From assembly GCA_937910785.1 (NCBI GenBank), contig CALDLG010000206.1, positions 1 through 28,860 on the forward strand: a stretch of DNA of 28,860 nucleotides, written 5' to 3'. This DNA comes from an uncultured Lachnospiraceae bacterium (GTDB taxonomy: Bacteria > Bacillota > Clostridia > Lachnospirales > Lachnospiraceae). The notes under the pieces were generated by a model that saw only the letters and a program-made list of their open reading frames with translations, searched no databases and was not told where the DNA came from. Shown in pieces: positions 15,104 to 22,140 of this stretch (position 1 is its first letter; the number at the start of each line of letters is the position of its first letter). A program made the position numbers and the translations under genes.

Positions 15104-16080
15104 CTTAACAACCTCATATCGGCATCCTGTATCAAAATGCCCGCAAGCCTGCATTCCTGCAGGGAAAGCTGCCCGATCCGGTAACCCAGCGTCGTCCTGT
15201 CCATCTTTCCATACGGAATGGCTAACAGTACGCCATCCGCCTCCCGCAGCATTTTACAGGTCTCTTCCGTTATTGTCTGATTTCGGGTCACACCAAATAC
15301 CGTAAGCGTTCCGGTCTTTTCGGCCAGATGCTGCCGGTTCCGCTCCAGATCATTCTCCAGATTCTCACACAGCTTTTTCTCTCTGCCCGCATCCGGTCTG
15401 TCCGTAAAAGAAAACCCCAAAAACGGAAGCCCGGTCACACTTTTCAGATCCCCCGGCACATAGATCTTATCATCCAGCACATATAGAAGCGCCATGGCAA
15501 GCAGCGTAAATACAAGCGCAAGCATGAACCCTGCCAGCACGGCCTGCAGCAGTCTTGGGTCTGCTGCCACCATCTGCGGCTCCGTCTCCTGATAGATTTC
15601 AATATCGATAAACTCCTTCGCCTGCTTTCCGAGCTCCACAAGCGACAGATCGGTAGCACGCAGAATCTCTGCCGTTCTCGCCGGGTCAGAAGTTGTGATC
15701 GTAATCGTCAGCAGCCGAAGATCGGAAAGAATCTCCGCTTTGGTTGCCGCCGCCACTTCTTCCTGTGTATAACCGTCCGGCAGATACGCCATCGTCGTAT
15801 CCAGAATCGGCCTCGTTTTCATCAGATCGTTCCATGTATATCCGTTATAGGCCTGATAAATTTCCCCGCTCTCATCCGGCGCAAAAGTCAGATAGATCTT
15901 GGACTCAGCCCGGTATTCCCGATTTCTGTCAAGCGCAACATGAACGAAAAGATAGATGCCTCCGCCAAGCACGGCTCCCAGAACCGCCGCAAGCGCCGCA
16001 ATCCAGAGCTTTCCCAGAAAGAGCAGAAAATATTTTTTACAGTCCATGCCCTCATTTCCGAATTTCATTTCAATTCCCAT
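15082..16080 (-). CDS. Wzz-like chain-length regulator with kinase-like tail lacking a P-loop
   Basis: A 332-residue polysaccharide co-polymerase. Transmembrane helix 1 is at about 22-46, with an extracellular domain to about 176 that includes SDPARTAEILRAT, a common Wzz segment. Helix 2 is at about 177-201 and is followed by DDKIYVPGDL, the usual Wzz exit sequence. Residues 208-332 resemble the back half of a BY-kinase (CapB/CpsD type): ADGVLLAIPYGKMDRTTL at 281-298 and RLAGILIQDAD at 311-321. I see no Walker A lysine loop or C-terminal tyrosine cluster. Such proteins set chain length in Wzy systems. The ATG at 16080 has AAAGG 8 bases upstream. No separate kinase or phosphatase gene lies in the operon portion visible. 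Confidence 0.82.
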   Translation of the reverse strand: MGIEMKFGNEGMDCKKYFLLFLGKLWIAALAAVLGAVLGGGIYLFVHVALDRNREYRAESKIYLTFAPDESGEIYQAYNGYTWNDLMKTRPILDTTMAYLPDGYTQEEVAAATKAEILSDLRLLTITITTSDPARTAEILRATDLSLVELGKQAKEFIDIEIYQETEPQMVAADPRLLQAVLAGFMLALVFTLLAMALLYVLDDKIYVPGDLKSVTGLPFLGFSFTDRPDAGREKKLCENLENDLERNRQHLAEKTGTLTVFGVTRNQTITEETCKMLREADGVLLAIPYGKMDRTTLGYRIGQLSLQECRLAGILIQDADMRLLRWYYNHL

Positions 16081-16103
16081 GCCCTATGCCTTTCTTCCGG
16101 TCC

Positions 16104-17495
16104 TCAGAGCTTCTTTTCAGTCTCCTGCTTCCTGGCCGTCGTCTGCCCGCTGTCCACGCCCTCCGTACTCTCCGGCTTGAACAGAATCTTCAATGTCAGA
16201 AGCATCAGCTTTAAGTCAAGCCATACCGAATAATTCTCAATATATGTCAGATCCAGCTTTAATTTGTCGTAAGGAGTCGTATTATACTTTCCGTAGACCT
16301 GCGCGTATCCGGCAAGCCCCGCTTTTACCTTCATGCGGAATACAAACTCCGGCATTTCTTCCACATACTGCGCGATAATTTCCGGCCGTTCCGGACGGGG
16401 ACCGATAAAGGACATATCCCCCTTCAAAATATTGAAAAGCTGCGGCAGCTCGTCGATCCGGACTGCCCGGATAAACCTGCCGACCGGTGTGATTCTGTCG
16501 TCATTTCTCGCCGCCAGTCTCGCAATGCCGTCTTTTTCCGCATCCACCCGCATACTGCGGAATTTCAGGATATAAAATTCTCTGGCATCCTGTGTGCACC
16601 GAATCTGTTTATAAAGAACCGGCCCCCTGTCATAAAGCTTTATTGCCGCCGCCGTAATCAGCATGAATGGCGAAGCGATAACCAGCAAAATCACAGAACA
16701 GATCAGATCGATCAGCCTTTTGATAATCCGCTGCTCTGCTTTCAGCGCATATTCCCGGATCAGCATGATCGGCGCGTCAAACAGATGCAGCTGATCGGAA
16801 CCCTGAATCAGGACATCGGAGATTTTCGGCATCAGATAAACTCTGATCGATCTGCTGTAGCAGAATTTCAGAAGCTCATTCCTTTTTTCCACCGGAATGT
16901 CCCACAATACAACCGCCCCGTAGCCGGAAAGAATCTCCTCCCGTATCGTTTCCATTCCCCCGGAAATATTAATGCACCGGTTGATTCTGTACTTGTCCTT
17001 TCTCGAATCAAATTTCGCAACAATATCATCGATCGAACGTTCTCCATGCACGAGCAGAATTTCTCTCGGCGGAAAAGCCTTACGATAAAGCATATTTCCG
17101 ACATACACCCATACCGCAGCCAAAATCAGCTGAATCAGCATCGTTTTGACAATGGGACCGGCATCCACCAGCCAGTTGGCCATCAGGGAAATCTGGAGAT
17201 ATGAAATCACATTTACTCCAAGCAGAGAGAAAAATTGTGAAAAATAGACATCCACCGGCTTTAGATAACCGATTTTCAGTCCGCCGTATGTGCTCGTAAA
17301 GAAATACAACATCACCAGGTAGACAAGCAGCATCAATACATGTCCCTTAAAATAATATCTCAGATTCCGATGCAGATGCAGAAAAGGGTAATAGGCCGTC
17401 ATCCAGTAATAGCCATACACGCCCGCCTGCGCAATCAGTCCGATCAGCGGAAATTCCGATATAATAAGTCTTTTCAAAGATTCTGTCCGTTTCAC
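16104..17495 (-). CDS. Polyprenyl glycosylphosphotransferase (initiating sugar transferase)
   Basis: A 463-residue priming enzyme of the WbaP/CpsE/EpsE type. Four to five membrane helices span the first 135 residues, followed by a CoA-binding-like domain to about 250. The bacterial sugar transferase catalytic domain then follows, with KRLIDL at 259-264, KFRSMR at 311-316, RAVRIDELPQLFNILKGD at 343-360 and MSFIGPRPERPE at 361-372. It transfers a sugar-1-phosphate from a UDP-sugar to undecaprenyl phosphate, the first committed step. The start is GTG at 17495 with GAGGTG six bases upstream. It follows the GT2 gene by 58 bases. The charged C-terminal tail (about 20 residues) is beyond the usual domain end. 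Confidence 0.93.
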   Translation of the reverse strand: MKRTESLKRLIISEFPLIGLIAQAGVYGYYWMTAYYPFLHLHRNLRYYFKGHVLMLLVYLVMLYFFTSTYGGLKIGYLKPVDVYFSQFFSLLGVNVISYLQISLMANWLVDAGPIVKTMLIQLILAAVWVYVGNMLYRKAFPPREILLVHGERSIDDIVAKFDSRKDKYRINRCINISGGMETIREEILSGYGAVVLWDIPVEKRNELLKFCYSRSIRVYLMPKISDVLIQGSDQLHLFDAPIMLIREYALKAEQRIIKRLIDLICSVILLVIASPFMLITAAAIKLYDRGPVLYKQIRCTQDAREFYILKFRSMRVDAEKDGIARLAARNDDRITPVGRFIRAVRIDELPQLFNILKGDMSFIGPRPERPEIIAQYVEEMPEFVFRMKVKAGLAGYAQVYGKYNTTPYDKLKLDLTYIENYSVWLDLKLMLLTLKILFKPESTEGVDSGQTTARKQETEKKL

Positions 17496-17553
17496 CTCAA
17501 CACCTCATTTGTGAATCTGCCAATCCCACGTCCCTGCCGTTTTGGGCCGGATG

Positions 17554-18399
17554 CTATATCCGCCGCACCGTAGCGCGAATTGCCCACATGCAGAAGCAGA
17601 AAACGCTGACCGGTACCGCCAGTTTTTCTTCTCTGCGGTACAGATTCCAGATTCGCTTCATCGCCACAAATTTATTGGAAGACAGGCTCTTCGCCGGCCT
17701 TCTGTAGATCACAAGCGGCTCGTTCAGCCCGTATGCCGTATAACCGTTTCGAAGGATCTTCCACCACGTTGCCGTATCTTCACTCTCCACCACCGGCATC
17801 CGTATCAGCTCCCCGGAGATTTTTTCCCTGTCCAGAAGAACCGTGGAAGTAAAAATCACCGTGCGGGACAATGCCTTTCTGTAAGTCAGCTGCGCCGGTA
17901 CCTGCACGATCTTCCCCGTCCCCTCCGCTTTTTCATTTCCGAACTCATAGGCCGTAAAGACAAAAGCGGCCTGTTTTTCCTTCAGGAAAGCAAGCTCCTT
18001 CTCAAGCTTCTCCGGAAACCAGATATCGTCCGCATCGAGAAAAGCGATGTATCTCCCTCTCGCATGTTCTATTCCGGTATTCCTTGCCCTGGCCGCCCCT
18101 TCATTTTTTTCTTTCCGGATCAGCCGGATTCGTTCCACAGGCGCTTCCGGCTTCCGCCCCGCCGCCTCCGGTTCCGCGAAATTCTTTTTTTCCGGCCTGT
18201 CCGCGATATCCTGTCCATTCATACGATTCCGTCTGTCGATCATGTCCCGGATGATGCCGGCGCTGTTATCGGGAGAGCAGTCATCGATTAAAAGCAGCTC
18301 CCAGTTCCGGTATGTCTGCTTTTCAACCATCTCTATCGTTTCGGCAATATAGGCCCCGGCACGGTAAACCGGCACTATAATACTGACCATCTCTTCCAT
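17554..18399 (-). CDS. GT2 family glycosyltransferase with a charged insert
   Basis: A 281-residue GT2 enzyme: MVSIIVPVYRAG at the start, LLIDDCSPDNS at 36-46, KNEGAARARNTGI at 98-110 and the catalytic LDADDIWFPEKLEKE at 121-135. Between the second helix and the next strand, residues 56-90 form a charged, proline- and arginine-rich stretch longer than in usual members, probably a surface loop. I chose the ATG at 18399: it overlaps the upstream stop as TGATG, and GAGG lies upstream. The open frame to 18522 lies within the neighbouring gene. Its place next to the priming enzyme suggests it may add the second sugar of the repeat unit, but this is inference. Confidence 0.9.
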   Translation of the reverse strand: MEEMVSIIVPVYRAGAYIAETIEMVEKQTYRNWELLLIDDCSPDNSAGIIRDMIDRRNRMNGQDIADRPEKKNFAEPEAAGRKPEAPVERIRLIRKEKNEGAARARNTGIEHARGRYIAFLDADDIWFPEKLEKELAFLKEKQAAFVFTAYEFGNEKAEGTGKIVQVPAQLTYRKALSRTVIFTSTVLLDREKISGELIRMPVVESEDTATWWKILRNGYTAYGLNEPLVIYRRPAKSLSSNKFVAMKRIWNLYRREEKLAVPVSVFCFCMWAIRATVRRI

Positions 18400-19328
18400 C
18401 AGATATCCTCTTTTATCAGGTAAACGGGTCTTCGCTTCACTTCCATATAGGTTCTGGATAAGTATTGCCCCACGATTCCAAGGCAAAACAGCTGTACCCC
18501 GCTGATCAGCGAAATAATACACACTAATGACGGCCAGCCGGACGTCGGATCCCCGAACAGCATCTTGCGCGCAATCGTCACGATAATCAGCAGAAACGCC
18601 GCAAAACAGAATACGACTCCCATAATGGATGCGACCGCTAAGGGAGCGGTTGAGAACGCGGTAATTCCGTCAATGGAATACAGAAAAAGTTTCCAGAAGG
18701 ACCATTTGGTCTCTCCCTTATTCCGCTCGACATTTTCGAATTCAATCCATTTCGTTTCAAAACCGACCCAGCCGAAAATACCCTTCGTAAAACGATTATA
18801 CTCCGTTATGGACAGAATCGCATCCACGACCTGTCTCGTCATCAGCCGATAATCTCTGGCGCCGTCCACAATCTCGGTTTTGGAAATCTTATTCATCAGC
18901 CGGTAGAAAAGTCTTGCAAAAAAAGAACGGATTACCGGCTCTCCCTTTCTGGTAACGCGCCTCGTGGCAACGGAATCGTATCCCTGCTCAAGATAGGAAA
19001 ACATTTCCGGCAGAAGAGACGGAGGGTCCTGTAAATCCACATCCATTAAAACGACATAATCGCCCTTTGCTTTCTGCAGTCCGGCATAAACAGCCGCTTC
19101 CTTTCCGAAATTTCTGGAAAAGGACAGAAGATGCACGCGTTCGTCCACAGCGCGCAGCTTCTTGACTTCCGCTGCGGTGCCGTCTTTGGAACCATCGTCA
19201 ATATATAATATCTCCAGCTCAATTTTCTTTTCTTCAAAAAAGGGAGAAATTTTTAATATTTCCTGATAAAAATCCGCAATATTTTCTTCTTCATTATAAC
19301 TGGGCACAACAATACTTAATAAACTCAT
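18399..19328 (-). CDS. Polyprenyl-phosphate glycosyltransferase (GtrB/DPM1-like)
   Basis: A 309-residue GT2 enzyme of the dolichol-phosphate-mannose-synthase/GtrB type. It has SIVVPSYNEEENI at 5-17, YIDDGSKDGT at 42-51, FSRNFGKEAAVYAG at 70-83, and the catalytic MDVDLQDPP at 95-103. ARDYRLMTRQVV and two C-terminal membrane helices (about 226-252 and 266-292) are typical. The family makes polyprenyl-phosphate sugars used by membrane GT-C enzymes after flipping. Two such GT-C proteins occur in this window (7023-8708 and 22141-23856), giving it plausible partners. It is the first gene of the long operon; the ATG at 19328 has GGAG about 8 bases upstream. Confidence 0.92.
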   Translation of the reverse strand: MSLLSIVVPSYNEEENIADFYQEILKISPFFEEKKIELEILYIDDGSKDGTAAEVKKLRAVDERVHLLSFSRNFGKEAAVYAGLQKAKGDYVVLMDVDLQDPPSLLPEMFSYLEQGYDSVATRRVTRKGEPVIRSFFARLFYRLMNKISKTEIVDGARDYRLMTRQVVDAILSITEYNRFTKGIFGWVGFETKWIEFENVERNKGETKWSFWKLFLYSIDGITAFSTAPLAVASIMGVVFCFAAFLLIIVTIARKMLFGDPTSGWPSLVCIISLISGVQLFCLGIVGQYLSRTYMEVKRRPVYLIKEDI

Positions 19329-19396
19329 TTTCCGTTCTCCACACCAATTCCTGAACGCAGGCTCACTGACCGCAATTTTACTCTATTTATGTTAAG

Positions 19397-19425
19397 AGTA
19401 TAGCATACCCCCGCAAAAAAAGGAA
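19397..19425 (-). promoter_or_regulatory. Promoter of the polysaccharide assembly operon, overlapping the upstream terminator
   Basis: Minus-strand -10 TATACT (19397-19402) with an extended TGC in front, 17-base spacer and weak -35 TTCCTT (19420-19425) that falls within the arm and T tract of the preceding terminator. The TATGCTATACT string is shared with the pseB promoter. The distance to the start codon at 19328 is about 69 bases. Confidence 0.6.
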
Positions 19426-19444
19426 GGGTATCCAAACCCTTCCT
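19415..19444 (-). terminator. Rho-independent terminator of the Spo0A-domain gene
   Basis: A perfect 9-bp stem (AGGAAGGGT, 19421-19429, with its complement 19436-19444), a 6-base loop and, on the minus strand, a run of seven T (19415-19421). It lies about 30 bases after the stop of the upstream gene. This is the clearest terminator in the window. Confidence 0.88.
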
Positions 19445-19475
19445 GTTATATCCTGTTATTTATTCTGTTTTCGGC

Positions 19476-19853
19476 TCAGACCATCCCCTGCTCCAGACGG
19501 ACATAATCGGCCACCGATGCAATATATTCACTGTTTGTCGGTCTGCTGTGTTCGATGCTGTTCGCATATCCGAATAATTTTTTGAACAGTTCTCCGTTCC
19601 CTCTCTCCCAGGAAACCTCGATTGCGTTTCGGATTGCGCGCTCAATTTTCTGGTCCGTTGTCAGATACTGCCTTGCCAGATCCGGATAAAGCAGTTTCGT
19701 CACGCTCCCGATCAGTTCCATATCCTCCACGCACATACTGATCGCTGTACGCAGATATTGATAACCCTTGAGATGAGCCGGTATGCCAAGCTCTAACATT
19801 AACCCGGAGATGACCTGTTCCGTCTCCGGCCTTATCATTGTATTGCTCTCCAT
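19476..19853 (-). CDS. Orphan Spo0A C-terminal DNA-binding domain protein
   Basis: A 125-residue protein consisting almost entirely of the Spo0A effector domain (PF08769 type): GIPAHLKGYQYLRTAI, DMELIGSVTKLLYPDLAR, KIERAIRNAIEVSWERGN and RPTNSEYIASVAD all match Spo0A. Spo0A binds 0A-box DNA once its receiver domain is phosphorylated. Here the receiver domain is absent, so it cannot be controlled by phosphorelay in the usual way and may bind constitutively or dimerise with Spo0A. The ATG at 19853 has AAAGGGG 9 bases upstream. It sits alone between two polysaccharide operons with its own likely promoter and a strong terminator, which suggests a regulator of surface glycan genes or of the sporulation transition. 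Target sites are unknown. Confidence 0.9.
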   Translation of the reverse strand: MESNTMIRPETEQVISGLMLELGIPAHLKGYQYLRTAISMCVEDMELIGSVTKLLYPDLARQYLTTDQKIERAIRNAIEVSWERGNGELFKKLFGYANSIEHSRPTNSEYIASVADYVRLEQGMV

Positions 19854-19886
19854 TGTATCATTCCCCTTTACCGTACATTTTGGAAA

Positions 19887-19916
19887 AGCATATCACAATA
19901 TAGTAAAATTTGTAAA
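19887..19916 (-). promoter_or_regulatory. Likely promoter of the Spo0A-domain gene
   Basis: Minus-strand -35 TTTACA (19911-19916), 18-base spacer and -10 TATGCT (19887-19892), about 34 bases upstream of the ATG. The -35 is good and the -10 moderate. I found no clear terminator between manC and this point, so read-through from manC is also possible. Confidence 0.5.
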
Positions 19917-19999
19917 CTGTTATTCATCGCACTGGACTGTTTCCGATCACGAACTTATAAATGGGCGGCCGCTCCGTTTGCAAAGACACCGGCGGCCTC

Positions 20000-21070
20000 C
20001 TACAAATACTGCGGTTTATTGCTGTCCTGCAATGCCTCTACGATTTTCTTCACTTCCTGTGCACGGTTCTTGTCACAAACGAGCACCGCGTCCTCTGTCT
20101 CCACAACGATCACGCTGTTAAGCCCGATCGTCGTTACGAGCTTGTTTTTGGCATAAATAATGCAGTCACGCGTGTCAATGTGAACCTGCTCTCCATAAGT
20201 AATATTACCATATTCGTCCTTTTCGTACAGGGCTTCCAGCGCATCCCAGCTTCCCACGTCGCTCCAGCCAAAATCGCCTTCCAGCACGAGCACCTTTCCG
20301 GCCCGTTCCATAATGCCGTAATCAATCGAGATTTTGGGAATCTGCGGGTAAATCTCCTGAATGACTTCCTGTTCCCGGTCCGTATTCATGGCATCGCCAA
20401 TCTTTTTCAGACAATCATAAATTTCCGGCAGAAGTTCCTCAAAATATTTCATGATGACGGACGCCTTCCAGATAAACATGCCGCTGTTCCACAGATATTC
20501 ACCGGACAAAAGATATTCCTTTGCCTTTTGCAGATTTGGCTTTTCCACGAAATGTCTGACCGCGTAGGACCCGTCATCATTCCGTTTTTCTTCATGACAG
20601 ATATATCCGTAACCGGTCGAAGGGAATGCCGGCTGAATGCCGATGGTCACAAGCGCATCCGTCTTTCCCGCGACATCTATCGCGGACGCAATCACCCTTT
20701 TATACACATCCACGTTTTTGATATAATGGTCGGACGGCAGCACGCACATCACGCCGTCTCCGTATTTGCACAGAATTTCCATCGCCGCATAGCCGATACA
20801 GGCCGCCGTATTTCTCGCCGCCGGTTCCGCCAGAACATGATCCGGACGGACCCTTCCCGCCGTCGCTGTCAGCATCAGCTCCGCCTGCGTGCTGTTCGTC
20901 ACGACCAGAATATTCTCCTTTTCCACATTGCCTTCCAGCCTGTCGATGGTTTCGTTTACCATCAGATCCTTTCCCGTCAGGTTCAACAGCTGTTTGGGCA
21001 GTTCCTTTCTGCTCAGCGGCCAGAAACGCGTTCCGCCTCCCCCCGCCAAAATCACTCCGTATGTTTTCAT
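20000..21070 (-). CDS. manC: Mannose-1-phosphate guanylyltransferase
   Basis: A 356-residue single-domain GDP-mannose pyrophosphorylase. The nucleotide-binding block GVILAGGGGTRFWPLSRKEL with PKQLLNL lies at residues 5-30. LPSDHYI, FVEKPN, LWNSGMFIWKAS and GDFGWSDVGSWDAL are all ManC signatures. It converts mannose-1-phosphate and GTP to GDP-mannose, the substrate for Gmd. The phosphomannose isomerase domain of type II enzymes is absent, which is normal for short ManC. I chose the second of two adjacent ATGs (21070), six bases after GAGG; the frame is also open to a TTG at 21082. It is the last gene of the GDP-fucose operon. No phosphomannomutase (manB) is in the window. Confidence 0.94.
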   Translation of the reverse strand: MKTYGVILAGGGGTRFWPLSRKELPKQLLNLTGKDLMVNETIDRLEGNVEKENILVVTNSTQAELMLTATAGRVRPDHVLAEPAARNTAACIGYAAMEILCKYGDGVMCVLPSDHYIKNVDVYKRVIASAIDVAGKTDALVTIGIQPAFPSTGYGYICHEEKRNDDGSYAVRHFVEKPNLQKAKEYLLSGEYLWNSGMFIWKASVIMKYFEELLPEIYDCLKKIGDAMNTDREQEVIQEIYPQIPKISIDYGIMERAGKVLVLEGDFGWSDVGSWDALEALYEKDEYGNITYGEQVHIDTRDCIIYAKNKLVTTIGLNSVIVVETEDAVLVCDKNRAQEVKKIVEALQDSNKPQYL

Positions 21071-21130
21071 CATTATCCTCAACTGTCTGCTTACGCAGAT
21101 ACTCCAATCAATTCATTTCTTCTTCGTCGA

Positions 21131-22072
21131 TTACATTCTCGCGCTGTCCACATTCTTCTGAAACCAGTCATATGCCAGGCGGACGCCCTCCTCCAGCTCT
21201 ATCTTATGCTTCCAGCCCAGCGCATGCAGTCTGCTGACGTCCGTCAGTTTACGCGGCGTACCGTCCGGCATCTTTGCATTCCAGATGATTTCTCCCTGAT
21301 ATCCCACCGTCTTTTTTACAAGCTCTGCCAGCTCCCTGATCGTAACCTCCCTGCCGGTTCCGATATTCACATGGCTTTCTCCGCTGTAGTTTTCCAGAAG
21401 AAATACGCAGGCGTCCGCCATATCATCCACATACAGAAACTCTCTTAAAGGTGTCCCGGTTCCCCACAGCTCCACCGTATCCGCATGGTTCACCTTCGCC
21501 TCATGGAATTTCCGGATCATGGCCGGCATGACATGCGATCCCTGCAAGTCATAATTGTCATATGCGCCGTACAGATTGGTCGGCATACAGCTGATAAAAT
21601 CATCCCCATACTGCCTTTTGAAAAACTTACACATTTCGAGTCCCGCGATTTTCGCGACTGCATAGGCTTCGTTCGTTTCCTCTAACGGTCCCGTCAACAG
21701 CGCATCCTCCGGAATCGGCTGCGGTGCCATCCGGGGATAGATGCAGGTGCTTCCGAGAAACAACAGCTTCTTTACGCCGAAATCATGGCAGCATTTAACC
21801 ACATTACACTGAATCTGCATATTTTCATAGGCAAAATCCGCCGGCGTCGTATTGTTCGCATTGATACCGCCCACCTTGGCCGCGGCCAGCACAACAATGT
21901 CCGGCCTCTCCGCTTCAAAAAATGCCCTGACATCCGCCTGACTGGTCAGGTCCAATTCCCTGTGCGTTCTGCCGATTACATTCTCATATCCTTTTTCCTT
22001 CAGATTTCTGACAATCGCGCTTCCTACCAGTCCTCTGTGACCTGCCACATAAATTTTATCTGTCTTTTCCAT
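21131..22072 (-). CDS. fcl: GDP-L-fucose synthase
   Basis: A 313-residue SDR enzyme matching Fcl/WcaG: nucleotide-binding GHRGLVGSA at 11-19, AAAKVGGINANN at 63-74, STCIYPRMAPQPIPE at 108-122 with catalytic Ser108, and the Tyr137/Lys141 pair in YAVAK. It performs 3,5-epimerisation and 4-reduction of GDP-4-keto-6-deoxymannose to GDP-L-fucose. GGAGGT lies 7-8 bases before the ATG at 22072. It lies downstream of gmd and upstream of manC in the same operon, separated from gmd by a membrane glycosyltransferase gene. The length is normal and all catalytic residues are visible. Confidence 0.95.
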   Translation of the reverse strand: MEKTDKIYVAGHRGLVGSAIVRNLKEKGYENVIGRTHRELDLTSQADVRAFFEAERPDIVVLAAAKVGGINANNTTPADFAYENMQIQCNVVKCCHDFGVKKLLFLGSTCIYPRMAPQPIPEDALLTGPLEETNEAYAVAKIAGLEMCKFFKRQYGDDFISCMPTNLYGAYDNYDLQGSHVMPAMIRKFHEAKVNHADTVELWGTGTPLREFLYVDDMADACVFLLENYSGESHVNIGTGREVTIRELAELVKKTVGYQGEIIWNAKMPDGTPRKLTDVSRLHALGWKHKIELEEGVRLAYDWFQKNVDSARM

Positions 22073-22140
22073 TCTTCTACCTCCATGCCGCAGCCTGCCC
22101 GCGGCTTACATCCATGCCTGTTCTTCCGGACAGCGCTTAC

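Noticed and set aside
19965..20000. Terminator after manC
   Set aside because: GGCCGC/GCGGCC elements can pair, but the loop is long and no T tract follows, so I did not annotate it.
19961..21448. 495-residue open frame on the plus strand
   Set aside because: Antisense to manC and the end of fcl, both of which have full catalytic motifs. The composition is His/Arg-rich and resembles no protein family I know.
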